Source: Christiangramia oceanisediminis (GTDB taxonomy: Bacteria; Bacteroidota; Bacteroidia; Flavobacteriales; Flavobacteriaceae). From it: a DNA stretch of 64,000 nt. The notes beneath the pieces were generated by a model, which saw only the letters and a list, made by a program, of their open reading frames with translations, was not told the origin of the DNA and did not search any database. Shown here piece after piece: positions 36,693 to 45,926 of this stretch (position 1 is the first letter of the stretch; each line of letters opens with the position of its first letter). The position numbers and the translations under genes are program-made. The stretch covers positions 744,001 through 808,000 of the forward strand of contig NZ_JANCNS010000001.1 of NCBI RefSeq assembly GCF_022570735.2. The letters are read 5' to 3'.

Positions 36693-37169
36693 ATGGAATA
36701 TACGATCCGAGAAGCCAGAAGAGAAGACATGAGCGAGGTACTTGAGCTCATAAAAGAACTCGCTGAACACGAAAACCACCTGGAGGATGTTGAAGTTAGC
36801 ATCGCCGATCTCGAAAAGGAGGGTTTCGACCATGGAAATTTTAAGTGTTTCGTTGCTGATGTGGATGGGAAGATCGAAGGTATGGCTCTGGTATATTTCC
36901 GATTCTCTACCTGGAAAGGACGAACCGTTCACCTGGAAGACCTAATTGTACGCGAAAGCATGCGCGGAACCGGATTAGGTGGAGCATTATACAAACAGGT
37001 GGTGAAATATGGTCATGATCATGGTGTTAAACGAATAGAATGGGTGGTTTCTGAAGGGAATCGAAATGCGATCGAATTCTATGAAAATACCGGTGCCGAA
37101 ATAAAAGAAAGCTGGAAAACCGTTCACATGGAAGAAAGTGGCATTCAGAAAAATGTAAAGAAAAAGTGA
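36693..37169 (+). CDS. GNAT acetyltransferase, SSAT-like (copy 2)
   Basis: A 158-residue paralogue of the preceding GNAT protein; long blocks are shared, for example GKIEGMALVYFRFSTWKGR and HLEDLIVRES. The acetyl-CoA loop is MRGTGLGGALY. The stop codon overlaps the GTG start of the aspartate kinase gene (GTGA), so translation of the two is coupled. This ties the enzyme to aspartate-family amino acid metabolism, and acetylation of a lysine analogue such as thialysine would fit; that is inference. A likely promoter precedes it. Confidence 0.85.
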   Translation: MEYTIREARREDMSEVLELIKELAEHENHLEDVEVSIADLEKEGFDHGNFKCFVADVDGKIEGMALVYFRFSTWKGRTVHLEDLIVRESMRGTGLGGALYKQVVKYGHDHGVKRIEWVVSEGNRNAIEFYENTGAEIKESWKTVHMEESGIQKNVKKK

Positions 37170-38419
37170 TCAAGGTATATAAGTTCGGGGGAGCATCGGT
37201 CAAAGATGCCAATGGCGTAAAAAATCTTATTAAGGTACTGAAGGAAACCGGTAGCGATAACAAACTTATCGTGGTTTCTGCCATGGGGAAAACCACCAAT
37301 GCACTGGAAGTGGTCGTAAAGGATTACCTTAATTTTTCCCAGATCCCGCAAAGCCTGAACGAGGTGCGCGATTTTCACCTGGCCATCACCAGGGAACTTT
37401 TTCCTGACTCCAGTGCACCTGTTTTCAATAAACTAAACGCTCTTTTTACCGAACTGGAGAACTTCCTCGATCATAATAAATCCAACCAGTACGATTTCGT
37501 ATACGACCAGATCGTTAGCTACGGCGAATTGATCTCCACCACGATCGTTAGTGAATACCTTAATTCTCTCCATTTCAATTCTACCTGGCTGGATGCGCGG
37601 GAACTTATCAAAACCGATAGCACTTATCGCGATGCCCAGGTGAACTGGCCCAAAACCCTGGACTTGATACAGGAAAAAACAGATCCGAAAAAGCTTAATA
37701 TCACACAGGGATTCATCGCTTCAGACCCTAATAATTTCACCACCACACTTGGCAGGGAAGGTTCAGATTATTCGGCGGCTATACTTGCGTATTGCCTGAA
37801 TGCCGAAAGTGTTACTATTTGGAAAGATGTGCCCGGTGTCCTGAACGCTGATCCGCGTTACTTCAGCAAAACCGAACTACTGAACCAGATCTCTTATGAG
37901 GAAGCGATTGAACTGGCATTTTACGGAGCTTCGGTAATTCATCCAAAAACATTACAACCGCTACAGCGAAAGGAAATTCCGTTATTCGTTCGGTCTTTTA
38001 TAGACCTGGAAGGAAATGGTACCGCGGTAAGCAAGGGAAAAACCATAATTCCCGAGGTACCCTGTTTTATTGTCAAAAAAGACCAGGTTTTGATTTCCCT
38101 TTCATCCCTGGATTTCTCCTTTATGGTTGAGGAAAACATTTCAGAAATATTCAAATTGTTCCACCAGTATCAGATGAAAGTAGATCTTATTCAGAATTCT
38201 GCGATCAGCTTCCGGGTTTGTGTGGACAATAAGTTCAACCAGCTTGAAAAGCTCATTCAGCATCTAAAGGCCAGGTTCAAAGTATCCTACAAAACAGGCG
38301 TATCGCTATACACGATTCGGCACTTTAACGAACAGGCAATTAACGAACTGGAGAGAGATAAAAAGGTGCTTTTAAAACAGCTCACCCAAAATACTGTACA
38401 GCTGGTTACCGAAAACTAA
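37166..38419 (+). CDS. Aspartate kinase (monofunctional)
   Basis: A 417-residue enzyme phosphorylating aspartate, the entry to lysine, threonine and methionine. The kinase domain opens VYKFGGASVKDANGV; FIASDPNNFTTTLGREGSDYSA and VTIWKDVPGVLNADPR follow, and a C-terminal ACT-like regulatory part lies at about 300-417. No homoserine dehydrogenase is fused. The start is GTG, overlapping the stop of the GNAT gene by four bases. The isozyme class (LysC or ThrA type) cannot be assigned. Confidence 0.94.
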   Translation: MIKVYKFGGASVKDANGVKNLIKVLKETGSDNKLIVVSAMGKTTNALEVVVKDYLNFSQIPQSLNEVRDFHLAITRELFPDSSAPVFNKLNALFTELENFLDHNKSNQYDFVYDQIVSYGELISTTIVSEYLNSLHFNSTWLDARELIKTDSTYRDAQVNWPKTLDLIQEKTDPKKLNITQGFIASDPNNFTTTLGREGSDYSAAILAYCLNAESVTIWKDVPGVLNADPRYFSKTELLNQISYEEAIELAFYGASVIHPKTLQPLQRKEIPLFVRSFIDLEGNGTAVSKGKTIIPEVPCFIVKKDQVLISLSSLDFSFMVEENISEIFKLFHQYQMKVDLIQNSAISFRVCVDNKFNQLEKLIQHLKARFKVSYKTGVSLYTIRHFNEQAINELERDKKVLLKQLTQNTVQLVTEN

Positions 38420-38431
38420 TTTTTGATTTCT

Positions 38432-38439
38432 TATTTTTG
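38432..38439 (+). promoter_or_regulatory. -7 box of the fused acyltransferase gene
   Basis: TATTTTTG is an exact TAnnTTTG box 23 bases before the start codon at 38463. No convincing -33 element at normal spacing. Confidence 0.45.
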
Positions 38440-38462
38440 ATTGAACCAAACCAATCAAAATC

Positions 38463-40268
38463 ATGGGAATCGTTAGTGCCAGGGAAGTTGCCAATGTGAT
38501 GAATCTGAAGAAATTTGGCTTCCTGGGTACCGGGATTGGATGGCTCATCCTCAAAACAACCAAGCTTTCCAGGATCAACAAGGAATACGATAAACGAAAA
38601 AACCTGAAAGGGACCGAATTTATCGAATCTATTCTCGAGGAATTCGAGATCGATTACGAGATCCCGGAAAAAGATCTCAAGAGAATCCCAAAAGAAGGAC
38701 CATTTATAACGATCTCCAATCATCCGCTTGGTGGAATTGACGGGATGATCCTGATGAAAACGGTGCTTGAAAAAAGACCCGATTACAAGGTGATCGCGAA
38801 CTTTCTTCTACATCGCCTGGAACCATTGAAACCCTTTATTTTACCGGTCAACCCGTTTGAAGAACACAAAGAGGCCCAATCCAGCCTTGGCGGAATGAAA
38901 AAGGCCATTGCACATCTTAAGGAAGGGAATGCCCTTGGGATCTTTCCGGCAGGCGAAGTCTCTACTTACCGTGAGCATAACCAGATCGTGGATAAACCCT
39001 GGGAAGCTTCTGCCATGAAACTGATCCAAAAATCGAAGGTTCCCGTGGTGCCAATTTATTTTCACGCCAAGAACAGCCTGTTCTTTTACCGGCTTGCCTC
39101 GATGAGCGATGTGCTTAGAACGGCAAAATTACCCAGTGAAATGCTGTCTCAAAAAAGACGCAAGATTATGGTGAGAATTGGTCATCCTATTACGGTAGAA
39201 GATCAGCAGGAACACACCAACCTGGAGGCGTATACCGCATTCTTACGTAGAAAAACCTATATGCTGGCGAACGTTTTCGAGAAGAAGAACCTGCTCGCCA
39301 AACTTCCGAGGAGGATCAAGATACCAAGGTCGCCAAAAGAGATCGCAGAAGAGACTAACCTGGAGCTTATGAAGATCGAGGTAGATAATTGCCGAAAAAT
39401 GGATAAAAGGCTTCTTTTCAGTAAAAATTACGAAGTATTCCTGGCTAAAAGAGAAGTGATCCCTAACATCCTGAACGAAATTGGACGACTCCGGGAGATC
39501 ACTTTTCGCGAGGTAGGTGAAGGCACGAACAAAAGCGTTGACCTGGATGCTTTTGACGAATATTACCATCACCTGTTCCTTTGGGACAGCGAAGCAGAAA
39601 AAATCGCCGGTGCCTATAGAATGGGAATGGGCAATGAGATCTTCGCCAACCATGGGATTGATGGCTTCTACCTCCAGGATCTTTTCAGGTTTGAACCGGA
39701 ACTCCACAAAATGATGAGCCAGTCCATTGAGATGGGCCGGGCATTTATCATAAAGGAATACCAGCAAAAACCAATGCCACTTTTCCTTCTCTGGAAGGGA
39801 ATCGTGCATTGTACGCTCAGGTTCCCAGAACATAAATTCCTTATTGGCGGGGTGACCATCAGCGATAAGTTCAGTGATTTTTCAAAATCCCTGATGATCG
39901 AATTCATGAAATCCAATTATTACGATCCATACGTCGCGCAATATGTAAGGCCGAAAAAAGAGTTCAAGGTCAAACTGGAAGATGCCGATAAGGACCTGGT
40001 TTTCGACGAAAGCGAAGCCGACCTCAACAAGTTTGATAGGATCATAGATGAACTGGAAACCGAAAATCTCCGGCTTCCCGTACTGATCAAAAAATACATC
40101 AAACAAAACGCGAAAGTGGTAGCCTTTAATGTGGACCCGCTCTTCAACGATGCGGTGGATGGATTGATGTACATCAGAATTGCAGACCTACCGGAAAGTA
40201 CGGTAAAACCAGTGATGGAGGAGTTTCAAAAAGAGCTTGAAGAAAGAGCCGCTGCCAACGGAAAATAG
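38463..40268 (+). CDS. Bifunctional acyltransferase: PlsC-like domain fused to OlsB-like GNAT domain (OlsF-like)
   Basis: A 601-residue two-domain protein. Residues about 50-290 are a PlsC/lysophospholipid acyltransferase domain with SNHPLGGIDG (His87, Asp93; an H-x5-D spacing rather than the usual H-x4-D) and FPAGEVSTYR at 161-170. Residues about 320-520 match the hemolysin/OlsB N-acyltransferase fold (FREVGEGTNKS, GAYRMGMGNEI). The same order occurs in OlsF, a bifunctional enzyme making ornithine lipids in Serratia and found in flavobacteria. A product such as ornithine, glycine or related amino-acid lipid is inferred. It has its own promoter after aspartate kinase. Confidence 0.85.
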   Translation: MGIVSAREVANVMNLKKFGFLGTGIGWLILKTTKLSRINKEYDKRKNLKGTEFIESILEEFEIDYEIPEKDLKRIPKEGPFITISNHPLGGIDGMILMKTVLEKRPDYKVIANFLLHRLEPLKPFILPVNPFEEHKEAQSSLGGMKKAIAHLKEGNALGIFPAGEVSTYREHNQIVDKPWEASAMKLIQKSKVPVVPIYFHAKNSLFFYRLASMSDVLRTAKLPSEMLSQKRRKIMVRIGHPITVEDQQEHTNLEAYTAFLRRKTYMLANVFEKKNLLAKLPRRIKIPRSPKEIAEETNLELMKIEVDNCRKMDKRLLFSKNYEVFLAKREVIPNILNEIGRLREITFREVGEGTNKSVDLDAFDEYYHHLFLWDSEAEKIAGAYRMGMGNEIFANHGIDGFYLQDLFRFEPELHKMMSQSIEMGRAFIIKEYQQKPMPLFLLWKGIVHCTLRFPEHKFLIGGVTISDKFSDFSKSLMIEFMKSNYYDPYVAQYVRPKKEFKVKLEDADKDLVFDESEADLNKFDRIIDELETENLRLPVLIKKYIKQNAKVVAFNVDPLFNDAVDGLMYIRIADLPESTVKPVMEEFQKELEERAAANGK

Positions 40269-40271
40269 TTT

Positions 40272-41022
40272 GGAGTCAGAAAGATTCAAAATTCCAGGTT
40301 TAAAATTTACGATTGTAATTATCATCCAAAGCGAGGCCATCATAATAATTCAATATTCGATGTGTCACCCTATTTGACTTCGAAGCACGACTATAACCTA
40401 GTCATGTTTTCGACATTTCAACCTCTCAGAGAACCTCAATAAGTGAATTGATTTCTCAGTCCTTCCAAAACCGAGCGTCTACCTGCCATAATTGTCTGGT
40501 CGAGCGGAGTCGAGACCTATTGAATTATGGAAGAATAATACTTAAAAGATTTCTCAGTCGTCCCGAAACTTCGGCCCTCCTTCGAAATGACATCATTTAG
40601 ATCGGAGTCAGAAAATTCAAAATTCCAGATTCAATGTTCAGGATTTCAATTATCATCCAAAGCGAGGCCATCATAATAATTCGATATTCGATGTGTCACC
40701 CTATATGACTTCGAAGAACAGTTATAACCTAGTCATGTTTTCGTATTTTCGACCTCTGGGAGAAATCTCCATAAGTGAATTGATTTCTCAGTCCTTCCAA
40801 AACCGAGCATCTGCCTGCCATAATTGTCTGGTCGAGCGGAGTCGAGACCTATTAAATTACGGAAGAATAAAAGATTTCTCAATCGTCCCCTAACTTTGGC
40901 CCTCCTTCGAAATGACATGGAACAATCATTTAGATCGGAGTCGAAAAAATTCAAAATTCCAGGTTTAAAATTCAAGACTGCAATTATCATCCTGAGCGGA
41001 GTCGAAGGCTATCATTGAATCT
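40272..41022. repeat. Degenerate tandem repeat, about 332-bp unit, 2.2 copies
   Basis: Unit 1 (40272-40603) and unit 2 (40604-40936) align over their full length with a period near 332 and share long blocks such as GATTTCTCAGTCCTTCC and GTCTGGTCGAGCGGAG. A third, partial unit (40937-41022) keeps the opening GGAGTC...AATTATCATCC and then has CCTGAGCGGAGTCGAAGGCT, a motif familiar from dispersed repeats in Bacteroidota. The 853 bases between 40268 and 41122 otherwise hold no gene; the open frames inside recur in both units and look non-coding. Confidence 0.9.
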
Positions 41023-41121
41023 TCATACAACCTCGTGTTAACTTATTGTTATTACACAGATCTTTCTGGAAATTCTTTTAAATCCTTTTTATCTTGTTCG
41101 GTATTAAATTTTAAAAGTATT

Positions 41122-41775
41122 ATGGAAAATATATTGATAGCCGGTGCTACCGGACATACAGGGAAACGAGTAATCGAGATCCTGAACAACTCAGAAAGTT
41201 TTAATCCATTGGCGCTGATCAGAAAAGAAGAGCAAAGACAGCAATTTGAAGATATGGAGGTTGAGGCCGTCATGGGTGACCTGGAAGGTGATGTAAGCCA
41301 TACCATGAAGGGAATAGACAAAGTGATCTTCGCGGCAGGATCTGGCAGCAGCACCGGAAAGGATAAAACCGATGCGGTAGACAGGGAAGGCGCCAAAAAA
41401 CTGATAGACGCTGCCAAAAAAGCAAAGGTCAAAAAATTTGTAATGCTAAGCTCCATGGGTGCCGATGATCCTTCTAAACATGAAGACCTTCAACATTACC
41501 TTGAGGCTAAAAAAGATGCCGACGAATACCTAAGGGAGAGCGGTTTGAACTATACCATCGTTCGTCCTGGGGCGCTTACAGACGATCTTGGCCTTGCCAA
41601 GGTGAAGGTCGCCAAAGGAAGTCTGAATGAAAGAGGAGAGATCTCCAGGGATGATGTTGCCTTTATTTTGGTCATGTCACTGGCAGATCCACTGGTTAAG
41701 AATGTGACTTTTGAGGCCATTGAAGGGGAAGAATCCATTAAATCTGCCCTTATCGAAATTAGCGGATTAGGATAA
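41122..41775 (+). CDS. Atypical short-chain dehydrogenase/reductase (NAD(P)-binding, YhfK-like)
   Basis: A 217-residue Rossmann-fold protein from ATG 41122 (MENILIAGATGHTGKRVIEI). The dinucleotide motif is GATGHTG; FVMLSSMGADDPSKHEDL and LNYTIVRPGALTDD are typical of the atypical SDR_a5 group, which lacks the usual YxxxK catalytic pair. Many members are sensor-like or of unknown activity. An in-frame upstream GTG at 41035 would add residues before the conserved start and is rejected. A terminator follows. Confidence 0.88.
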   Translation: MENILIAGATGHTGKRVIEILNNSESFNPLALIRKEEQRQQFEDMEVEAVMGDLEGDVSHTMKGIDKVIFAAGSGSSTGKDKTDAVDREGAKKLIDAAKKAKVKKFVMLSSMGADDPSKHEDLQHYLEAKKDADEYLRESGLNYTIVRPGALTDDLGLAKVKVAKGSLNERGEISRDDVAFILVMSLADPLVKNVTFEAIEGEESIKSALIEISGLG

Positions 41776-41800
41776 AACCAAACGGAAATAATTATAAAAA

Positions 41801-41823
41801 AAGCCATGCAGTTCGCATGGCTT
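41801..41823 (+). terminator. Bidirectional terminator between the SDR and VOC genes
   Basis: Perfect stem AAGCCATGC / GCATGGCTT with a 5-base loop, A-run before and T-run after, so it can serve the rightward SDR gene and the leftward VOC gene. Confidence 0.85.
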
Positions 41824-41919
41824 TTTTAATATTTCATCATCCTTAAAAATTTCAACTTCTAAATTTAAGATCAATAAACAAGTTCAGAATGACATTTATT
41901 GTGATCTGATTAAATTGAC

Positions 41920-42318
41920 CTATTTATTTTGATCCAGGAATACCTGGTCCACCGGCTCCCAAAGTTCGATCTTATTGCCTTCCGGATCCATGATCCAGCC
42001 AAATTTGCCATAATCGTAGGTTTCCATTTCTCCAACAACCTGAACCCCTTCTTCCTTTAGAGTTTTCAGCAATTCTTCCAGGTTTTCAACCCTGAAGTTC
42101 ATCATGAACGGCTTTTCTGAAGGTTTATAATAATCGGTATCCTCGCTCATAGGGCTCCATTGGGTGGAACAGTCGTTTCCTTCTTTATCTTTCCACCAGA
42201 AGGTACAACCATACTGATCTGTATTCAATCCTAAATGTTTATTGTACCAGTTTTTCACCTGGTCAGGATTCTTTGCCTTAAAGAAAAATCCGCCTAAACC
42301 CGTAACCCTTTTTTTCAT
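41920..42318 (-). CDS. VOC family protein (glyoxalase/bleomycin resistance fold)
   Basis: A 132-residue protein with two beta-alpha-beta-beta-beta units. GLGGFFFKAKNPDQVKNWY opens the first and EEGVQVVGEMETYDYGKFGWIMDPEGNKIELWEP closes the second, with the metal-ligand type Glu in IELWEP. Members are metal-dependent lyases, dioxygenases or binding proteins; no specific reaction can be given. It is six bases behind the 2-hydroxyacid dehydrogenase gene and thus in the same transcript. Confidence 0.85.
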   Translation of the reverse strand: MKKRVTGLGGFFFKAKNPDQVKNWYNKHLGLNTDQYGCTFWWKDKEGNDCSTQWSPMSEDTDYYKPSEKPFMMNFRVENLEELLKTLKEEGVQVVGEMETYDYGKFGWIMDPEGNKIELWEPVDQVFLDQNK

Positions 42319-42324
42319 GATCTT

Positions 42325-43305
42325 TTATTTTTGGTCGCCCTTGCCAAATTCGGCGATGATCTTATCGGCGATCACCGTGGCAAGGCCTCTATGGGATTCC
42401 ACCGTCCATCCTGCCACGTGCGGACTTAACAGCGTATGCGGCATAAACATCAACTCTCTCAAAGCTTCCGGGATAGTATCGGCTGCGCTGATAGAGACAT
42501 TCTTTTTATTCGAAAACAGGCTTTCAAACGAAGCTTTTTCGTATTCCAGTACATCCAGTCCGGCTCCAAGGATCTTTTCTTCCTTAAGTGCCTGAACCAG
42601 GTCTGCTGTTACCACGATCTTCCCTCGAGCAGTATTGATCAACCAGAATGGCTTTTTGAATTTTGAAATGAATTCGGCATTCACCATCTGGTTGGTTTCT
42701 TCGGTCCACGGAGTATGCAGGCTTACTACATCTGCCTTTTCAAAGAATTCGTCATAATCTACCTGGCGTGCATTTTCATCTCCAATTCCTTCCTGGATAT
42801 CATAGAAGATCACATCTACATCAAATCCACGTAGTTTTTTTGCGAAGGCCTTACCCATATTTCCGTAGCCAATGATCCCAACGGTTTTTCCGTCAAGTTC
42901 CACTCCTCGATTCTCTTCGCGATGCCAGAGGCCTTCGCGAACTTCCTTGTCGGCCTTATTTAAGCGGTTAAACAGCGAAAGCAGCATTCCAAGGGAATGT
43001 TCACCTACGGCATTCCGGTTTCCTTCCGGGGCTGAAAAAAGCTTGATTCCCCTTTCCCGGGCATAATCCACATCAATGCTTTCTAGACCTGCTCCAACGC
43101 GGGCGATAAATTTAAGGTTGGGAGCGGCATCGATGAACTCGCGATCTATCTTATACCTGCTTCTTATGACGATCCCATCATAGAGATGCTGGTTTTGCAG
43201 GGTTTCTTCCCTGCTTTGTTCAAATCCTTCAATATTATGATGCCCTGCCTCATTCAGTTTTCTCATCAGGTCTGGATGATTCGTATCGGCATGCAGAATG
43301 ATCAT
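42325..43305 (-). CDS. D-isomer specific 2-hydroxyacid dehydrogenase (phosphoglycerate dehydrogenase-like)
   Basis: A 326-residue NAD-dependent dehydrogenase. The dinucleotide fold shows KTVGIIGYGNMGKAFAKKLRG; the catalytic Arg is in INTARG, the Glu segment is near LEYEKASF, and the catalytic His is in LLSPHVAGWT. ARVGAGLESIDVDYARERGI is typical of 3-phosphoglycerate dehydrogenases, but it lacks the ACT domain of long SerA and neither serC nor serB lies nearby. A role in serine synthesis is therefore possible but unproven. Confidence 0.85.
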   Translation of the reverse strand: MIILHADTNHPDLMRKLNEAGHHNIEGFEQSREETLQNQHLYDGIVIRSRYKIDREFIDAAPNLKFIARVGAGLESIDVDYARERGIKLFSAPEGNRNAVGEHSLGMLLSLFNRLNKADKEVREGLWHREENRGVELDGKTVGIIGYGNMGKAFAKKLRGFDVDVIFYDIQEGIGDENARQVDYDEFFEKADVVSLHTPWTEETNQMVNAEFISKFKKPFWLINTARGKIVVTADLVQALKEEKILGAGLDVLEYEKASFESLFSNKKNVSISAADTIPEALRELMFMPHTLLSPHVAGWTVESHRGLATVIADKIIAEFGKGDQK

Positions 43306-43425
43306 TTCTTTAATTTTTTGGAATTAGTATTCTATTAGTCGCTCAAATGCTTTTCATAAATCAAAAAGCAGGACCTACAAATTTAAAGAATGATTTGCAG
43401 CGAGCGAAGGAATACGGCCAGCTTT

Positions 43426-44784
43426 CTAAAAACCGAGGATGGTTTTGGAGAGATAAAAGAAGATGAAAATTCCACAAATATCGTTGCTGGTCGTGATAAA
43501 CGGGCCTGTTGCGATCGCAGGATCAATGCCCTGTTTATCGAGAATTATCGGAACAAAAGTTCCGATAAGCGCAGCAATGATAATTACCAGCATCAGGGAA
43601 AGTGCGATGGTAAAACTTACCAATTGAGGCATCCCCACGATCAATCCGAAGATGACGACCAAAGCCCCCAAAGCAAGACCATTGATAAGGGTTAATCCAA
43701 TTTCTTTAAGTAACCTGTTGAACAAACTGCCTCTCAGGTTATCGTTGGCAAGTCCCTGTACGATGATCGCACTGGACTGTACGCCCACATTTCCGGCCAT
43801 CGCGGCAATAAGTGGTGTAAAAAAGAACAATTCCACATATTCTGAAAGGGCCTCATCAAAACCTTTCATCACGTAAACGGCACCAAGCCCACCAAAAAGC
43901 CCCAAAATGAGCCAGGGTAAACGGGCACGGGTAAGTTTCCAGATGCTGGCATCGGCCTCTACATCTTCAGAAATACCGGCTGCCATCTGGTAATCTTTTT
44001 CAGCCTCTTCCTTAATGAAATCTACGATATCATCAATGGTAATTCTTCCAACCAAACGGTTCATTTCGTCAACCACGGGAATGGCTTCCAGGTCATATTT
44101 CTGCATGATACGGGCGACTTCCTCCCCATCGGTATGCACGTTCACATAATCCACGCTGGGAATATAGATATCACTGATATTTGCATGACTGGGAGCCGTC
44201 AAAAGGTCTTTTAGAGAAAGTCTCCCTTTAAGTTTGTTCTTATCGTCTACCACGTAAATGGAATGAACACGAGTCACGTTTTCGGCCTGTTTGCGCATCT
44301 CGGTCATACAACCGGTTACGCTCCAGTTCTCTTTCACCCTAACCAGCTCCTTCGCCATCAAACCACCGGCAGAGTTCTCATCGTACCTGAGCAGTTCCAC
44401 GATATCGTCAGCGTGCTGCTCGTCGGTCATTTCAGAGATCACATCCTGCTGAAGCTCCAGGGAAAGTTCCGAAATGATATCTGCCGCGTCATCGGTATCC
44501 ATTTCGTTAAGCTCCTCGGCGATCTCCTTTGGCGAAAGGTTTTCAAGAATGCGTTCCCGCCTGTCGGCTTCCAACTCCATAAGGGCCTCGGCCGTTTGCT
44601 GACTATTCAGCAGCTTTACGATATAGGTGGCATCGTCGAGATCGAGTTCGGTTAGGATTTCGGCAATATCAGCGTGGTGCACCTCTTCAAGGTGCAGCAA
44701 AAGCTCCTCGTCGTTGCGTTGCTCAACGAGGTACTTTATTTTTTCGATTAATTCTTCACTTATCTGAAACTGCATACGGCTCAA
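43426..44784 (-). CDS. mgtE: Magnesium transporter MgtE
   Basis: A 452-residue Mg2+ channel. The N-terminal superhelical MgtE_N domain spans about 10-130 ([13 protein letters not shown]), two CBS domains about 135-260 ([16 protein letters not shown]), and five membrane helices follow ([55 protein letters not shown]). The cytosolic part gates the pore according to internal Mg2+. Its start lies 29 bases inside the rsmA coding sequence, so the two genes are translationally coupled. Confidence 0.96.
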   Translation of the reverse strand: MSRMQFQISEELIEKIKYLVEQRNDEELLLHLEEVHHADIAEILTELDLDDATYIVKLLNSQQTAEALMELEADRRERILENLSPKEIAEELNEMDTDDAADIISELSLELQQDVISEMTDEQHADDIVELLRYDENSAGGLMAKELVRVKENWSVTGCMTEMRKQAENVTRVHSIYVVDDKNKLKGRLSLKDLLTAPSHANISDIYIPSVDYVNVHTDGEEVARIMQKYDLEAIPVVDEMNRLVGRITIDDIVDFIKEEAEKDYQMAAGISEDVEADASIWKLTRARLPWLILGLFGGLGAVYVMKGFDEALSEYVELFFFTPLIAAMAGNVGVQSSAIIVQGLANDNLRGSLFNRLLKEIGLTLINGLALGALVVIFGLIVGMPQLVSFTIALSLMLVIIIAALIGTFVPIILDKQGIDPAIATGPFITTSNDICGIFIFFYLSKTILGF

Positions 44785-45577
44785 TTTTTTGTGTCAGTTC
44801 TATGAACTGCTGGAAACTGAGTTGTTCCGGCCGACTGCCAAAGATAGCATCTTCCCTCAAATTATCGGGAAGATTAAGATTTTTTAAACTATTCCGAAGG
44901 GTTTTACGTCGCTGATTAAAGCCCATTTTTACTATTCGGAAGAAAAGCTTTTCATCACAGGGAAGGCTATAATTTTCCTTCCGCGTAAGCTTAAGCACTC
45001 CCGAATCTACCTTTGGCGGCGGATTAAACACCGAAGGTGGAACGGTAAACAGGTATTCAGCTTCATAGAAGGCCTGAACCAAAACGCTTAGAATTCCGTA
45101 GGTTTTGCTACCTTCCTTTTCGCAGATTCGTTTGGCTACTTCTTTCTGGAACATCCCCGAAAATTCAGGAATTTGATCTCTTAATTCCAGAACCTTGAAT
45201 ACGATCTGGCTGGAAATATTATATGGAAAATTCCCGATGATGGCATATTGCTCATCACCAAAGACCTGGCTGAGATCGTATTTTAGAAAGTCCTTTTCGT
45301 GAATTCGTCCCCTTAAATGCAGGTAATTGTTTTCGAGATATGCCACGCTTTCGGTATCGATCTCGATCACATGCACTTCGGTATCCTTTTCCAGCAGGTA
45401 TTTGGTAAGCACGCCCATCCCGGGGCCAATTTCAAGCACTTTATCATATCCCTGGTAAGAAAGCGTATCGGCGATCTTTTTAGCGACATTCTCATCTTTC
45501 AGGAAATGCTGACCAAGATGTTTTTTAGCCCTAACCTGTGATGGATCCTGAGCCGGATCGCTTTTTTTCTTTTTCAT
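44756..45577 (-). CDS. rsmA: 16S rRNA dimethyladenosine methyltransferase RsmA/KsgA
   Basis: A 273-residue SAM enzyme dimethylating A1518 and A1519 of 16S rRNA late in 30S assembly. SAM motif [15 protein letters not shown], catalytic NFPYN ([16 protein letters not shown]), and [19 protein letters not shown] at the N-terminus are all standard. It overlaps mgtE by 29 bases and follows the DUF4286 gene by 19. Confidence 0.97.
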   Translation of the reverse strand: MKKKKSDPAQDPSQVRAKKHLGQHFLKDENVAKKIADTLSYQGYDKVLEIGPGMGVLTKYLLEKDTEVHVIEIDTESVAYLENNYLHLRGRIHEKDFLKYDLSQVFGDEQYAIIGNFPYNISSQIVFKVLELRDQIPEFSGMFQKEVAKRICEKEGSKTYGILSVLVQAFYEAEYLFTVPPSVFNPPPKVDSGVLKLTRKENYSLPCDEKLFFRIVKMGFNQRRKTLRNSLKNLNLPDNLREDAIFGSRPEQLSFQQFIELTQKIEPYAVSDK

Positions 45578-45596
45578 ATACTGAAATTTTGAAGGC

Positions 45597-45905
45597 TTAT
45601 TGTTCGGTGATCACCTCTAGCTCGGTCCTGAAGGCTACGAATTTACCCTCAAAGGATTTTGATTTAGACCTCATCTCGCCGGCATTCTCCTCGTAATAAT
45701 TCTCCAGAATCTTTTTATTTTTCGCGGTATACTGAACCGAATAGGTAATCCCACCCATTGGCTCCTGGACGAGCACTTTGGTCATTAGCGCCTTGGTGAA
45801 TTTCCCAGTATCCAGCATATCCGGGATATGCTCCTCCTTCATCCACTTCAGCCAGTCATCGTGAATATCTTCCTGTACGTTTATGGTAACGTTATATATG
45901 ATCAT
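45597..45905 (-). CDS. DUF4286 family protein
   Basis: A 102-residue protein, [18 protein letters not shown]..., matching DUF4286, a small Bacteroidota family with a ferredoxin-like alpha/beta pattern similar to dimeric antibiotic-monooxygenase-type proteins. [19 protein letters not shown] is the most conserved part. No active site is known. It sits between the TPR gene and rsmA, an arrangement I recognise as common in Flavobacteriaceae. Confidence 0.85.
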   Translation of the reverse strand: MIIYNVTINVQEDIHDDWLKWMKEEHIPDMLDTGKFTKALMTKVLVQEPMGGITYSVQYTAKNKKILENYYEENAGEMRSKSKSFEGKFVAFRTELEVITEQ

Positions 45906-45926
45906 GCTAAGATTTTAGATTTTTAA

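Noticed and set aside
40693-40893. Open frames inside the 332-bp repeat
   Set aside because: They appear only because the tandem units repeat; no start context and no recognisable protein.
40272-41022. CRISPR array
   Set aside because: Repeats of about 332 bp without short regular spacers and without cas genes.
41035-41121. Longer start (GTG) for the SDR gene
   Set aside because: The Rossmann motif normally lies within the first dozen residues, which fits ATG 41122.
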